DNA of 64,000 nucleotides from Ignatzschineria larvae DSM 13226 (GTDB lineage Bacteria; Pseudomonadota; Gammaproteobacteria; Cardiobacteriales; Wohlfahrtiimonadaceae): NCBI RefSeq assembly GCF_038500265.1, contig NZ_CP150637.1, positions 1,773,001 to 1,837,000 of the forward strand, read 5' to 3'. Shown piece by piece: positions 1 to 9,276 of this stretch (position 1 is its first letter; each line of letters starts with the position of its first letter). The notes under the pieces were generated by a model. It saw only the letters and a program-made list of their open reading frames with translations, ran no database searches and was not told where the DNA came from. The position numbers and the translations under genes were made by a program.

Positions 1-338
1 TCTTTGGGCATTTTCGCAAGTTTTACCCCATACGCCATATTCTCGCGGACGGTCATATGAGGATAGAGCGCATAGTTTTGAAAAACCATCGCAATATCCC
101 GCTGTGCTGGCTCTAACATCGTGACATCTCGGTCGCCAATCATAATCTGTCCACTAGAAGACGCCTCTAAGCCGGCAATGACCCGCAATAATGTTGATTT
201 ACCGCAACCTGAGGGGCCGACTACAACGATAAACTCCCCCTCTTCAATTGCAATATCGATCCCTTTTAGAATCAAATTTCCCGGTTTACGCTGTGTTCCA
301 TAATGTTTGGTAATGCCCTTTAATACTACATTTGCCAT
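1..338 (-). CDS. ugpC: UgpC, sn-glycerol-3-phosphate import ATPase (N-terminal part)
   Basis: ATPase subunit of the UgpBAEC ABC importer for glycerol-3-phosphate and glycerophosphodiesters; it acts at the cytoplasmic face of the inner membrane. The start ATG is at 338 and about 112 codons are visible; the rest lies beyond the left edge. Residues 41-48 are the Walker A motif GPSGCGKS, followed by a Q-loop around Gln87 ([12 protein letters not shown]), typical of CUT1-family sugar ATPases (UgpC/MalK). The identity as UgpC rather than MalK rests on the adjacent ugpB, ugpA and ugpE genes in the same direction. It lies 146 bp after ugpE; that gap contains three imperfect copies of a 15-bp unit (about 365-415) and no clear terminator, so read-through from ugpE is plausible. 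Confidence 0.9.
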   Translation of the reverse strand, partial: MANVVLKGITKHYGTQRKPGNLILKGIDIAIEEGEFIVVVGPSGCGKSTLLRVIAGLEASSSGQIMIGDRDVTMLEPAQRDIAMVFQNYALYPHMTVRENMAYGVKLAKMPK

Positions 339-484
339 ACTCTTTTTATCCTTTTATTCAATCTGCAGATTCATTCTTCTCAGATTCGTTATTCTCAGAT
401 TTGTTATTCTCGATGCTGTCAGTTGATCGCTTCCATCTTATTGCCAATGGTCAACGGCTTAACGACTTATCATTAATCGTAAAC

Positions 485-1330
485 CTACTTTTCACTATCA
501 ATGAGCCCTTTCACAAGCCACCGTTGCATCGCAAGAATAACGATCATCGGCGGGATTAACATCAGTACCACCGTTGCCATCACAATATTCCAATCCACTA
601 AACTATCGCCGCTTCCCATCATCTGCCGTAACCCCACAGAGATCGGGAACATCTCTTCCCTTGTGATCATCAAAAGAGGCCAGAGATATTGATTCCAACC
701 ATAGATAAATTGGATCACAAAGAGGGCTGCAACGGTGGGAATAGAGAGCGGCAATAAAACATCTTTAAAGAAGCGCATTGCACCGGCACCATCTACGCGC
801 GCAGCTTCCAATAACTCATCCGGCACCGTACTAAAAAATTGCCGGAAGAGAAATGTCGCGGTAGCCGAAGCAATGAGCGGAATTGTTAATCCGGCGTAGC
901 TGTTGAGCATATGCAGATTGGCGACCACATCAAATGTCGGGATAATTCGAACCTCAACCGGAAGCATTAAGGTAATAAAGATAATCCAAAAAATGAGCAT
1001 TCGACAAGGAAAGCGAAAATAGACAATGGCAAAGGCTGAGGTTAATGAGATCGCAATTTTCCCCACCGCAATAATGAGTGTCATCACTAGGGAAACCCAC
1101 AACATTCTCGCAGCGGAATAAGCCACCGTTTCATCTTTGCCAAAAAGGGCAATTTTATAATTTTCAAGCATCTGATCGCCCGGCAATAGCGAAAGCGGGA
1201 CATTCACCACTTCTGAAGCGCTCTGAGTGGACGCGATAATTGCAAGATAGATCGGAAAGCAGACTAACAACACTGCAAGAATAATCATCATATGCGCAAA
1301 AATGCGTAATCCTAAACGATTCTCAATCAT
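485..1330 (-). CDS. ugpE: UgpE, glycerol-3-phosphate ABC permease
   Basis: One of the two inner-membrane permeases of the Ugp importer. The 281 residues match the usual UgpE length. There is an N-terminal membrane segment at about residues 12-33 and several more hydrophobic segments. The EAA loop (EAARVDGAGAMRFFKDVLLP), which contacts the ATPase, starts near residue 175. The ATG overlaps the ugpA stop by 4 bp, indicating translational coupling. The next gene is ugpC. Assignment is by recognisable family sequence and operon order. Confidence 0.92.
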   Translation of the reverse strand: MIENRLGLRIFAHMMIILAVLLVCFPIYLAIIASTQSASEVVNVPLSLLPGDQMLENYKIALFGKDETVAYSAARMLWVSLVMTLIIAVGKIAISLTSAFAIVYFRFPCRMLIFWIIFITLMLPVEVRIIPTFDVVANLHMLNSYAGLTIPLIASATATFLFRQFFSTVPDELLEAARVDGAGAMRFFKDVLLPLSIPTVAALFVIQFIYGWNQYLWPLLMITREEMFPISVGLRQMMGSGDSLVDWNIVMATVVLMLIPPMIVILAMQRWLVKGLIDSEK

Positions 1331-2208
1331 TTGCCATTCCCCTTACGATCGATATATCGAAATTGAATAATCGTTAATATTAGAACAAAGCCCATCAATA
1401 CCACCGATTGCGCCGCAGAACTGCCGTAATTCATACTCTTAAAGCCATCGAAATAGATTCGATAGACTAAAGTTGAAGTGGCATTCCCAGGGCCTCCCTG
1501 CGTTAAACCATCGATAATCGCGAACGTATCGAAAAAAACATAGACGATATTAATCACACAAAGGAAAAAGGTCGTCGGCCATAAGAGAGGAAATTCAATG
1601 GTAAAGAATCGGCGCCAAGGACCGGCACCATCTATGGCAGCAGCTTCCGTTAACGATTTAGGAATCGCTTGTAATCCAGCATAAAAGAAGAGGAAATTAT
1701 AAGAGATCTGTTTCCAAATAGAGGCGATAATCACAAGCCACATTGCTTGATCGGCATTGAGCTGATGATTCCAAGTAATACCCACTTTTGCCAGAGCATA
1801 ACTCACTAATCCGAAAGAGGGCGCAAACATAAAGGTCCATAATACGCCCACCACAATCGGCGATACGGCGTAAGGTAGGATCAAAGCTGTACGATAAAAG
1901 GTAATAAAACGCGCGATCTTCTGCATAAAAAATGCTAAAAAGAGTGCAATCATCAAACCTAATAGCGTCACCCAAAATGAGAAATAGAGCGTCGTATAGA
2001 TTGCTTCTAAATAGATCGGATTGCCAAAGAGCACTGCAAAGTTTTCAAAACCGACCCACTCTTTAGAGAGGCCAAACATATCCTCTAACTGAAAGCTCTG
2101 CACCATTGCTTGAACGGCCGGCCAATAGAAGAAGATTAAAATAATCGCTAATTGCGGCAGCATCAAAAACCAAGGCAACCAGCGGTAATGTTTAAAATAG
2201 AGTTTCAT
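1327..2208 (-). CDS. ugpA: UgpA, glycerol-3-phosphate ABC permease
   Basis: Partner permease of UgpE. The 293 residues have a first membrane segment at about residues 11-33 and an EAA loop (EAAAIDGAGPWRRFFTIEFP) from about residue 188, diagnostic of MalF/UgpA-type permeases. The 3' end overlaps ugpE by 4 bp. Upstream lies a 149-bp gap to ugpB containing a strong RNA hairpin, a common arrangement that lets the binding protein be made in excess over the membrane subunits. Nothing is truncated. Confidence 0.92.
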   Translation of the reverse strand: MKLYFKHYRWLPWFLMLPQLAIILIFFYWPAVQAMVQSFQLEDMFGLSKEWVGFENFAVLFGNPIYLEAIYTTLYFSFWVTLLGLMIALFLAFFMQKIARFITFYRTALILPYAVSPIVVGVLWTFMFAPSFGLVSYALAKVGITWNHQLNADQAMWLVIIASIWKQISYNFLFFYAGLQAIPKSLTEAAAIDGAGPWRRFFTIEFPLLWPTTFFLCVINIVYVFFDTFAIIDGLTQGGPGNATSTLVYRIYFDGFKSMNYGSSAAQSVVLMGFVLILTIIQFRYIDRKGNGK

Positions 2209-2307
2209 AATAGTATTAACATTCTCTTAATAATGCGCTGAATAATGCTCTTCATATTGTCGGCATCGAATCTTTCGGCGAATCTTGCGGCATAAATGCA
2301 AGACAAT

Positions 2308-2349
2308 AAAAAAGCGAAGCAGCCCCTTCCAAAACCGCCCCGCCCTTTT
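2308..2349 (-). terminator. Attenuator-like hairpin between ugpB and ugpA
   Basis: In the minus-strand RNA, 2349-2335 pairs over 15 consecutive positions with 2322-2308 (ten Watson-Crick and five G-U pairs) around a 12-nt loop. The 3' arm ends in six U. It looks like a partial terminator just after the ugpB stop (2358), which would limit transcription into ugpAEC. The pairing is seen directly; the role is inferred. Confidence 0.6.
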
Positions 2350-2357
2350 CTGTTGTC

Positions 2358-3671
2358 TTAACGATTATTGACGCGCTCAAAGCGGCGTAATAATTCATTA
2401 CCACGTTCTACAATGGTATTAAGTGCCTGTTCAGGTGTTTTTTTACCTGTCCAGATCTGCTCTGTCTCTTCATCGACAATCGCCCGAATCTGTAACATAT
2501 TCCCTAAACGAATACCACGCGTATTATTGGTTGCTTTACGAATCATCTGCTCAACCGGGACTTCTGCACCGGGATTTTGCTCATAAAAACCACTCTTCTC
2601 TGTGATCTCAAAAGCGGCTTTCGTGACAGGCAGATAACCGGTACGCATATGGCTTGCCGCTTGTACATCAGGCTGCGAGATATATTCAAAGAATTTCGCC
2701 ACCCCTTTATAATGATCGTCCGGTTTCCCGCTCATCACCCAAAGACTTGCGCCACCAATCACAGTATTTTGCGGGGCGCCGGCAACATCTTCATAGTAAG
2801 GCAACGTTGTTTCCCCAAATTCAAATTGCGCATCCCGTTTTAATCCGCCATAACTCGCAGATGAACCGAAAGTCATCGCACATTCGCCAGATCTAAACGC
2901 CGGTCCCGCTTCACTAGCGCGGCCTTTATAGACAAATAAACCCTCTTTAGCCATATCTGCAAGATTATTAAAATGGCGTAATTGCAAAGGTTTGTTAATC
3001 AGTAACTCAGCATCTAACCCATCAAAGCCATTATTCTTAGAGGCATAAGGTTCATTATGCCACGCTGAGAAGCTCTCTAACTGTGTCCAACCCATCCATT
3101 CTGTAGTCATTGGGCAACTATAGCCCGCGGCTTTTAACTGTTCCGCTGCAGAGCGAACTTCTGTCCACGTTTTCGGAGGATGATCTGCATCTAATCCCGC
3201 TTTTTTGAAAGCATCTTTGTTGTAATACATTACTGTTGTTGAGCTATTAAAAGGAAGTGATAAAAGCTCGCCATTAGGCGCAGTATAGTAACTTGCAACC
3301 GCAGGAATATAATCATTGAGATCAAAGTGGATATTATTATCGCGCATAATCTCTGTGACAGATTTAGTCACCCCTTTTGCATAGATCATCGAAGCGGTTC
3401 CCACTTCATAGACTTGCAAAATATCGGGCGCTTCCCCAGCTCTAAAAGCGGCAACGCCGGCAGTCATTGATTGCTCATACCCACCTTTGTAAACGGGAAC
3501 CACTTTATAATCTGATTGTGACTCATTAAAGCCTTTCGCAAGATCATTCACCCATTCAGTTAATGCGCCATCCATTGAATGCCACCACTGAATCTCTGTC
3601 TGTGCCAATGCGTTTGTTGAGAGAAGTGAAGCCCCCATAACAGTCGCTGCAACCCATTTTTTTATCTTCAT
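2358..3671 (-). CDS. ugpB: UgpB, periplasmic glycerol-3-phosphate binding protein
   Basis: Periplasmic substrate-binding protein of the Ugp importer, first gene of the operon. I start it at the ATG at 3671 (437 aa): this gives a clean signal peptide (MKIKKW..., hydrophobic core, cleavage after ...TNALA before QTEIQ). The upstream in-frame extension of ten codons would put residues ahead of that signal. An AAGGGA-like ribosome site precedes 3671. The mature start (TEIQWWHSMDGALTEWVNDL) and the motif GGYEQSMTAGVAAFRAGEAP are characteristic of UgpB. In enteric bacteria ugp is phosphate-regulated; I could not find a correctly oriented Pho box here. Confidence 0.92.
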   Translation of the reverse strand: MKIKKWVAATVMGASLLSTNALAQTEIQWWHSMDGALTEWVNDLAKGFNESQSDYKVVPVYKGGYEQSMTAGVAAFRAGEAPDILQVYEVGTASMIYAKGVTKSVTEIMRDNNIHFDLNDYIPAVASYYTAPNGELLSLPFNSSTTVMYYNKDAFKKAGLDADHPPKTWTEVRSAAEQLKAAGYSCPMTTEWMGWTQLESFSAWHNEPYASKNNGFDGLDAELLINKPLQLRHFNNLADMAKEGLFVYKGRASEAGPAFRSGECAMTFGSSASYGGLKRDAQFEFGETTLPYYEDVAGAPQNTVIGGASLWVMSGKPDDHYKGVAKFFEYISQPDVQAASHMRTGYLPVTKAAFEITEKSGFYEQNPGAEVPVEQMIRKATNNTRGIRLGNMLQIRAIVDEETEQIWTGKKTPEQALNTIVERGNELLRRFERVNNR

Positions 3672-3860
3672 ATACTCAAATCCCTTTTGACAGCCGAGCA
3701 AATAACGCTATCAAATGCGTATCAAGACGGCTATTAATGTTGTCATTAATCTGTTGTAAGGTGGATCTTATCGATCTTTTGTGAGTATAAGGGACAAATA
3801 TGACAAGCAATTAACAAACAACCATCATTCGACCTTACTATAATTACCAATTCACGGTTA

Positions 3861-3905
3861 TAAAAAACAAGACCATTTTCCTCGGTGAAGAGGTAAATGG
3901 TCTTA
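3861..3905 (-). terminator. Terminator downstream of argD
   Basis: A 10-bp inverted repeat, AAGACCATTT (3869-3878) and AAATGGTCTT (3895-3904), is followed on the minus strand by a run of six T. It lies about 45 bp after the argD stop and reads in the argD direction. Confidence 0.8.
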
Positions 3906-3949
3906 ATCATTCTTAATATCGGGGAATCCCCGAGAATATAACTCTTTCA

Positions 3950-5113
3950 CTATGACGATAATTCAGCGAGTACCTTTTTTAGAATCGCTATCGATTGATC
4001 AATTTCTGCTTTTGTAACAATCAGAGCCGGGAAATAACGCACTACATTGCTACCAGCAGAAACGAGTAACAACTGCTTCGCTAAAGCGGCTTTCACAAAA
4101 TCGCCGGCAGTGACTGAATCTTCTAATTTAAAACCTAATAATAATCCTTCTCCGCGAAGTTCTTCAATGAGTGGAAATTCTTGCTGTAAAGCTGAGAGCT
4201 GCTCACGGGCATATTCTCCCATCGCTTGAACATTCGCTAAAAATTCCGGTGTTGTGATCTCCGTTAAAACCGTATTAGCGACACTACAAACAAAAGGATT
4301 CCCGCCATAAGTTGAGCCATGATCACCAGGTACTAATACATCATTGGCAAGCCCTTTTGTGATACAAGCCCCAATGGGAACACCGCCTCCAAGCGCTTTT
4401 GCTAATGTTACAATATCCGCTTTTAAAGGCAATTGATCAGAATAGAGTACACTTCCCGTACGACCTAAGCCACATTGAATCTCATCAAAAATCACCAAGG
4501 ATTGATATTTTTGCGAAAGCGTCTGAATGGCGCTGATAAATGCCGGCGTTACACTGGTCAATCCCCCTTCCCCTTGAATCGGCTCAAGAATAATGGCGCA
4601 GACATTCTCATTCATAACCTCGGTCAGTGCTTTAACATCATTAAATGGAATCTCTACAGTATTGGGAATCAAAGGCCGATAATCTTTCTGATACTTCTCT
4701 TGCCCTGTAACCGCTAAAGTACCGGTTGTTCGTCCATGAAACGAATCTTTCATATAGACAATACTGTTTTTAGTTGCACTGATCTGCTTGCCATATTTAC
4801 GGGCAATTTTCAGGGCTAATTCATTCGCTTCTGCCCCGCTGTTGCAGAAAAAGACACGCTCATAACCCGTTGCCGATAAGAGCTTTTCGGCAGCCTTATT
4901 TTGTGCTTCGTTATAGTAGAGATTTGAAATGTGTAGCAATGTTTCTGCTTGTTTTTGAATGGTTTCTACCATTTTAGGATGCGCATGCCCTAGTGCATTG
5001 ACTGCAATTCCGGACACAAAATCTAAATACTCTTTCCCTTGATCATCCGTTAAGATCAAGCCTTTTCCTTTCACAAAATTCACCGGAAATCGGTTATAAA
5101 CATTGAGCAACAT
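3950..5113 (-). CDS. argD: ArgD, acetylornithine aminotransferase
   Basis: PLP-dependent class III aminotransferase converting N-acetylglutamate-5-semialdehyde to N-acetylornithine in arginine synthesis; cytoplasmic. The 387 aa length is typical. Visible motifs are CNSGAEANELALK (PLP phosphate region), IFDEIQCGLGRTG and the Schiff-base lysine in TLAKALGGGVPIG. The start is supported by an AAGGAGAG ribosome site about 6 bp before the ATG. It may also act as a succinyldiaminopimelate aminotransferase, as in E. coli. It is followed by its own terminator, and a 171-bp repeated element lies upstream between it and argB, so it may be expressed separately. Confidence 0.92.
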   Translation of the reverse strand: MLLNVYNRFPVNFVKGKGLILTDDQGKEYLDFVSGIAVNALGHAHPKMVETIQKQAETLLHISNLYYNEAQNKAAEKLLSATGYERVFFCNSGAEANELALKIARKYGKQISATKNSIVYMKDSFHGRTTGTLAVTGQEKYQKDYRPLIPNTVEIPFNDVKALTEVMNENVCAIILEPIQGEGGLTSVTPAFISAIQTLSQKYQSLVIFDEIQCGLGRTGSVLYSDQLPLKADIVTLAKALGGGVPIGACITKGLANDVLVPGDHGSTYGGNPFVCSVANTVLTEITTPEFLANVQAMGEYAREQLSALQQEFPLIEELRGEGLLLGFKLEDSVTAGDFVKAALAKQLLLVSAGSNVVRYFPALIVTKAEIDQSIAILKKVLAELSS

Positions 5114-5229
5114 CGCGCCTCTCCTTCCTCTAGTTTTGATAGTGGTATCTAATGATCAGTTTTTTAAATAAAATACTTCAATAAAATACTTCAATAAAAT
5201 TTTTAAACAATCAACTTAAATAATTGATT

Positions 5230-5400
5230 TATAGTAAATTTGGTTTAAGAAATGGCTTTTAAACAGCTATTGTGGGGTTTTAAAAAAGCTAAAACCTGGT
5301 TCACCAACACTTGCAAGATGCCAGATAGAACAGCTTCCTTGCCTCGATCAGCCGATACACCGGCATTTTAATAAGTTTCTTTTGAACCGATATTACTATA
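5230..5400 (+). repeat. Correia-like intergenic repeat, copy 1 (full)
   Basis: A 171-bp element bounded by TATAGTAAATTTGGTTTAAG and, at the other end, TTGAACCGATATTACTATA, which are imperfect inverted repeats. The middle holds an inverted pair based on ATGCC(G/A)G and CCGGCAT. It fills the argB-argD gap. Its reverse complement aligns with the copy at 48197-48369 almost throughout. Confidence 0.85.
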
Positions 5401-5427
5401 AATAATCAATTTCAATAATGAGTGCGA

Positions 5428-6312
5428 CTATTGAGGCTGATCACGATAGATCATTGTACCGCAGCCCTCTTCTGTAAATAACTCAAGTAGAATCGAATGA
5501 CGAATTTGACCATTGAGAATAATAACGTGATCAACACCTCGATCAATCGCTTCAAGACAAGTATTCACTTTTGGAATCATCCCCCCATTAATAATGCCAC
5601 TATCGATATACGATTGCGCTGTTGCAACACTCATCTCGGCAATCAAAGAGTTCTTATCATTGAAATCTTGATAAACACCATCTACATCCGTTAAAAAAAT
5701 CAAACGGTGCGCACCGACGGCAGCGGCAACTTCCCCGGCAACATAATCAGCATTGATATTATAAGTTTCACCCGCTTCCCCAATACCAATGGAAGAAATT
5801 ACTGGGATATAGTGCTCTTTCGCTAAAAGGTCGATCAGCTCTCGATTAATTTTGGTAATCTCTCCAACAAAACCGATATCGATCTTCTCACCATCTTTTT
5901 CAATATATTTCTTTTGTGCCGCAATTAAGCCGCCATCTTTTCCGCTTAACCCCACTGCCTTTGCACCGAGTTTATTCAGATCAGCAACAATGCTCTTATT
6001 AATTTTGGCAGAGAGAACCATTTCGGCAATCTCGACGGTTTCAGCATCACTCACACGATTGCCTTCAATAAATTCCGTCTCTTTCTGGACTCTCTTCAGC
6101 ATCTCATTAATTTCAGGCCCCCCCCCATGAATAATGATCGGATGAATCCCCACATATTTCATCAAAGCAATATCTTTCATAAACTCATCGCGAATCGCTC
6201 GATCGACCATCGCTGCACCGCCATATTTAATGACAACGGTTTTATCAGCATATTTACGAATAAAAGGGAGCGCTTCTACTAGAATATGCGCCTTCTCGTG
6301 ATTAGTAATCAT
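5428..6312 (-). CDS. argB: ArgB, acetylglutamate kinase
   Basis: Phosphorylates N-acetylglutamate, the second step of arginine synthesis; cytoplasmic amino-acid kinase. The 294 aa show the nucleotide-binding motif KYGGAAM near residue 29, the substrate loop HGGGPEIN near residue 63, and the C-terminal half with NADYVAGEVAAAVGA. The length and the presence of an N-terminal helix (NHEKAHILVEALPFIRKY) resemble the hexameric arginine-inhibited form rather than the shorter E. coli enzyme; feedback inhibition is therefore an inference. Its neighbours are argD and argJ, with repeated elements in both flanking gaps. Confidence 0.93.
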   Translation of the reverse strand: MITNHEKAHILVEALPFIRKYADKTVVIKYGGAAMVDRAIRDEFMKDIALMKYVGIHPIIIHGGGPEINEMLKRVQKETEFIEGNRVSDAETVEIAEMVLSAKINKSIVADLNKLGAKAVGLSGKDGGLIAAQKKYIEKDGEKIDIGFVGEITKINRELIDLLAKEHYIPVISSIGIGEAGETYNINADYVAGEVAAAVGAHRLIFLTDVDGVYQDFNDKNSLIAEMSVATAQSYIDSGIINGGMIPKVNTCLEAIDRGVDHVIILNGQIRHSILLELFTEEGCGTMIYRDQPQ

Positions 6313-6363
6313 GTCTATCCATCCTTTTAGTGATTTGATCCTATTGATCTTTATTATTGTTTT

Positions 6364-6425
6364 TTAGTAAATTTGGTTTAAGAAACATAGCTTTTAAGCA
6401 GCTAGTATGGAATTTTAAAAAGAAG
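6364..6425 (+). repeat. Correia-like intergenic repeat, truncated copy
   Basis: About 60 bp beginning TTAGTAAATTTGGTTTAAGA match the first third of the element at 5230. The central hairpin and the other end are missing. It lies in the argJ-argB gap. Confidence 0.7.
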
Positions 6426-6486
6426 AGACCGACAAATCCCTTTGCCCATCTCTTTTATGAAGTTTTATGAATAAATCTTATGATGA

Positions 6487-7707
6487 TTAGGTTCGATAAT
6501 CGGCATTAATCTTCACATAATCATACGATAGATCACAGCCCCAAGCGGTCGCGACACTGCCACCATTCATCAAATCAATGAGTATTGTAATGGTATCTTG
6601 CTTTAAGATCTCATTGAGTTTTACTTCATCAAATGCGGTCCCAGAACCATTTTCAACGATCTGTACATTTTGATCATTATAGGCAATATAAATTTGTACC
6701 TTTTCTGGCTCAAACTCCGCTTCTGCATTACCAATAGCACAAATAATCCGACCCCAGTTCGCATCTTCGCCGAAAATTGCTGTTTTGACTAAGCTAGAAG
6801 TGACTACAGATTTTGCAACTCGTTGTGCATCCGCCAAAGAACGCGCATGTTCTACTCGTACTTCAATGAGCTTTGTCGCCCCCTCACCATCTCTTGCAAT
6901 CATTTTCGCAAGTGTTTGATTGACCATATCAAGCGCGCGTTTAAACTTGATATACGCTTCATCATTGGTTTCGATTAAGGGATTATTGGCTTTACCATTT
7001 GCAAAAATAAAAGCAGAATCATTCGTACTCGTATCGCCATCTACAGAGATCATATTGTAAGAGGTATTGACGCTCGCTAAAAAAGCTTTATCTAACATCT
7101 CTTTAGTAATATTCGCATCTGTTGTTAATACGCCGATCATAGTCGCCATATTCGGATGAATCATCCCTGAACCTTTTGCCATCCCAGCAATAGTGACAAT
7201 TTCACCGCCTAACTCAAAATAGACAGCAAATTGTTTTGAAGTCAGATCGGTTGTCATAATCGCCTCGGCAGCCTCATTCCCGCCTTCACGACTAAGATGC
7301 TTAGGGATCTCACGAAGCCCTTTGCGAATAATATCCATCGGTAGTTGTTGTCCGATCACGCCCGTTGAAGCAACAAAGATCTCCTCTGTTTCCACATTCA
7401 TCTCTCGGGCAATTATTTCGCACATCTCAAGAGCATTCGCGGCACCCACTTCACCCGTACAAGCATTGGCATTACCACTATTGATAATGAGCCCGCGATG
7501 ATGCGTCTTCTTTGCAAAGCCAGCACATAACTCAACCGGTGCGGCACGAAATTGATTTTGTGTGAGCGCTACAGAAGCTACCGCCGGCTCCTCACTCCAG
7601 ATAAAAGCAAGATCTTTCTTGCCACTCTCTTTAATACCGGCCGTCATCCCTGCCGCTTGAAATCCCGGTGTTGATGTAATCGTCCCGTCTTTCAAAACTG
7701 TAATCAT
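6487..7707 (-). CDS. argJ: ArgJ, ornithine acetyltransferase
   Basis: Transfers the acetyl group of acetylornithine to glutamate, closing the cyclic arginine pathway; some forms also act as acetylglutamate synthase. The 406 aa carry the self-cleavage site: KGSGMIHPNMA then TMIGVLTTDA, with Thr189 expected to become the new N-terminal nucleophile of the beta chain. The N-terminal region contains the oxyanion-type motif STGVIGQQLPM (114-124). Its presence predicts that argE is dispensable. The start ATG at 7707 has an AGGAGAAG ribosome site. Confidence 0.93.
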   Translation of the reverse strand: MITVLKDGTITSTPGFQAAGMTAGIKESGKKDLAFIWSEEPAVASVALTQNQFRAAPVELCAGFAKKTHHRGLIINSGNANACTGEVGAANALEMCEIIAREMNVETEEIFVASTGVIGQQLPMDIIRKGLREIPKHLSREGGNEAAEAIMTTDLTSKQFAVYFELGGEIVTIAGMAKGSGMIHPNMATMIGVLTTDANITKEMLDKAFLASVNTSYNMISVDGDTSTNDSAFIFANGKANNPLIETNDEAYIKFKRALDMVNQTLAKMIARDGEGATKLIEVRVEHARSLADAQRVAKSVVTSSLVKTAIFGEDANWGRIICAIGNAEAEFEPEKVQIYIAYNDQNVQIVENGSGTAFDEVKLNEILKQDTITILIDLMNGGSVATAWGCDLSYDYVKINADYRT

Positions 7708-7792
7708 TGTGTTTCTTCTCCTAATTGAGAGTCAATAAAATTTGGCCATTCGCCCAATTCTTAATATTAATTGTACTATAACACGCACAGCA

Positions 7793-7822
7793 AAAAGGCG
7801 ATCCTTACTGCTATCGCCTTTC
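7793..7822 (-). terminator. Terminator downstream of argC
   Basis: A 9-bp stem (AAAGGCGAT 7794-7802, ATCGCCTTT 7813-7821) is followed on the minus strand by a short T-rich stretch. It ends 15 bp beyond the argC stop. Confidence 0.7.
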
Positions 7823-7836
7823 TTTCAAATTGTGTT

Positions 7837-8877
7837 TTAAATATACATCGAAAGCATATTTAATCCCAATGTTTCCGGGAATTTAAAGAGAATATTCATA
7901 CTCTGCACAGCTTGACCTGCCGCGCCTTTAATCAAATTATCGATCGCCGAAACCACGATCACTTTCCGCCGAGTTTCATCTACGCGAATGGCAATATCAC
8001 AAAAATTAGTACCTCTGACCGCATTGAGTTCCGGCAATGATTTCCGGATACGAATAAAGGGTTCATCTCGGTAAAATGCCCGATAGATCTCATACGCTTT
8101 CGCTTCTGTCAATGCCATATCTGCTTTTACGGCAGCGTAGATCGTCGAGAGAATACCTCGATTAACCGGTAAAAGATGCGGTGTAAAAAGAACATCCACA
8201 TTCTCATCGGTCAGCTTTTCGAGCTCTTTTTCCATCTCCGGTGTATGCCGATGACTCATCACACCATACGCTTTAAAATTCTCATTCACTTCACAAAAGA
8301 GTGAGGATGTCTTTGCATCCCGACCTGCGCCAGTTGTCCCTGATTTAGAATCGACAATCAGATCTGTTTCTACCCATTGACCGGCGATAAGCGGTGCAAC
8401 CCCTAAGATCGCCGTTGTGGGAAAGCAGCCCGGCGAAGCGACAATATGGCTCTGGGCGATTAATTCCCGGTGCAACTCCGGCATCCCATATGCGGTATAG
8501 GGCATCAGATTCGGTGCTTTATGGGGCACTTTGTACCATTTTTCATAGGTATCTAAATCTTCAAATCGAAAATCTGCGCCAAGATCGATGACTTTCACCC
8601 CTTTTTCATAAGCGCTGTGGGCAAAGCCTTGCGATAAGCCATGGGGCAATGCCATAAAGAGTAGGTCAATCTCTTCTAATCGTGCAATAAAGTCTTCATC
8701 TTTAATTAAGGTATGATCTAATCGACCTTCAAAATTGGGATAGACAGTTTGAATCTGCATATCAGCATAAGAGCGAGAAGAGAGTAAGCGAATCTCTACC
8801 TCTGGATGTTGCTCTAATAACCATAATAGTTGCTGCCCGGCATAACCGGTTACCCCAATAATTCCTACCTTAATCAT
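7837..8877 (-). CDS. argC: ArgC, N-acetyl-gamma-glutamyl-phosphate reductase
   Basis: NADPH-dependent reductase for the third arginine step. I start it at the ATG at 8877 (346 aa), preceded by GGAGCGATGAG; this places the Rossmann motif IGVTGYAGQQLL at the N-terminus, where the family has it. The open frame extends 25 codons further upstream, but that part is not protein-like. Catalytic Cys151 lies in VASPGCFPTT, and SHRHTPE provides the conserved histidine region. It ends with its own terminator before argJ, so it need not be in one operon with argJ. Confidence 0.92.
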   Translation of the reverse strand: MIKVGIIGVTGYAGQQLLWLLEQHPEVEIRLLSSRSYADMQIQTVYPNFEGRLDHTLIKDEDFIARLEEIDLLFMALPHGLSQGFAHSAYEKGVKVIDLGADFRFEDLDTYEKWYKVPHKAPNLMPYTAYGMPELHRELIAQSHIVASPGCFPTTAILGVAPLIAGQWVETDLIVDSKSGTTGAGRDAKTSSLFCEVNENFKAYGVMSHRHTPEMEKELEKLTDENVDVLFTPHLLPVNRGILSTIYAAVKADMALTEAKAYEIYRAFYRDEPFIRIRKSLPELNAVRGTNFCDIAIRVDETRRKVIVVSAIDNLIKGAAGQAVQSMNILFKFPETLGLNMLSMYI

Positions 8878-9276
8878 CTCATCGCTCCATATATAGAGGG
8901 ATCTATAGATCACTCTATTGTGTTCGTTACTATTATCTTCAATTTCAATCAATTATATCAACCAATAGTAGCAGTTACAGAAATATCCACTCCATTCAAA
9001 GAGCGGATATTCTGATGATTTCACTATGATCTATGCTTGATCAGCTATCTCATCATCAATTTTAGGATCATCACTCAATGTAGCAGGTGTTTTAGGGTTT
9101 TTAAAGATGATATTTCAGAAAAATATCGCCCAATAGATTTAATAGACATTCTTCTTTTTAATACCATCTTTTTAACCGCTTCTCATTGAAGATCTATGAC
9201 GCGGCTATGTCAATTCTGTATCTAGCCTCTTTAGATCCTCATCTATATCTCTTCCCCCATAGCCTGCCCATTCACA
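8878..9276. other. argC-allD intergenic region
   Basis: No convincing gene. It should hold the argC promoter at the left. A hairpin (AATATCC/CTC 8982-8991 pairing with 9001-9011) has a short minus-strand T stretch and might end allD transcription. I could not identify an ArgR box with confidence. Confidence 0.4.

Noticed and set aside
3725-3760. Pho-box-like TTGTCAT-TAAT-CTGTTGT upstream of ugpB
   Set aside because: It reads in the wrong orientation for the minus-strand ugp operon and matches the consensus only partly.
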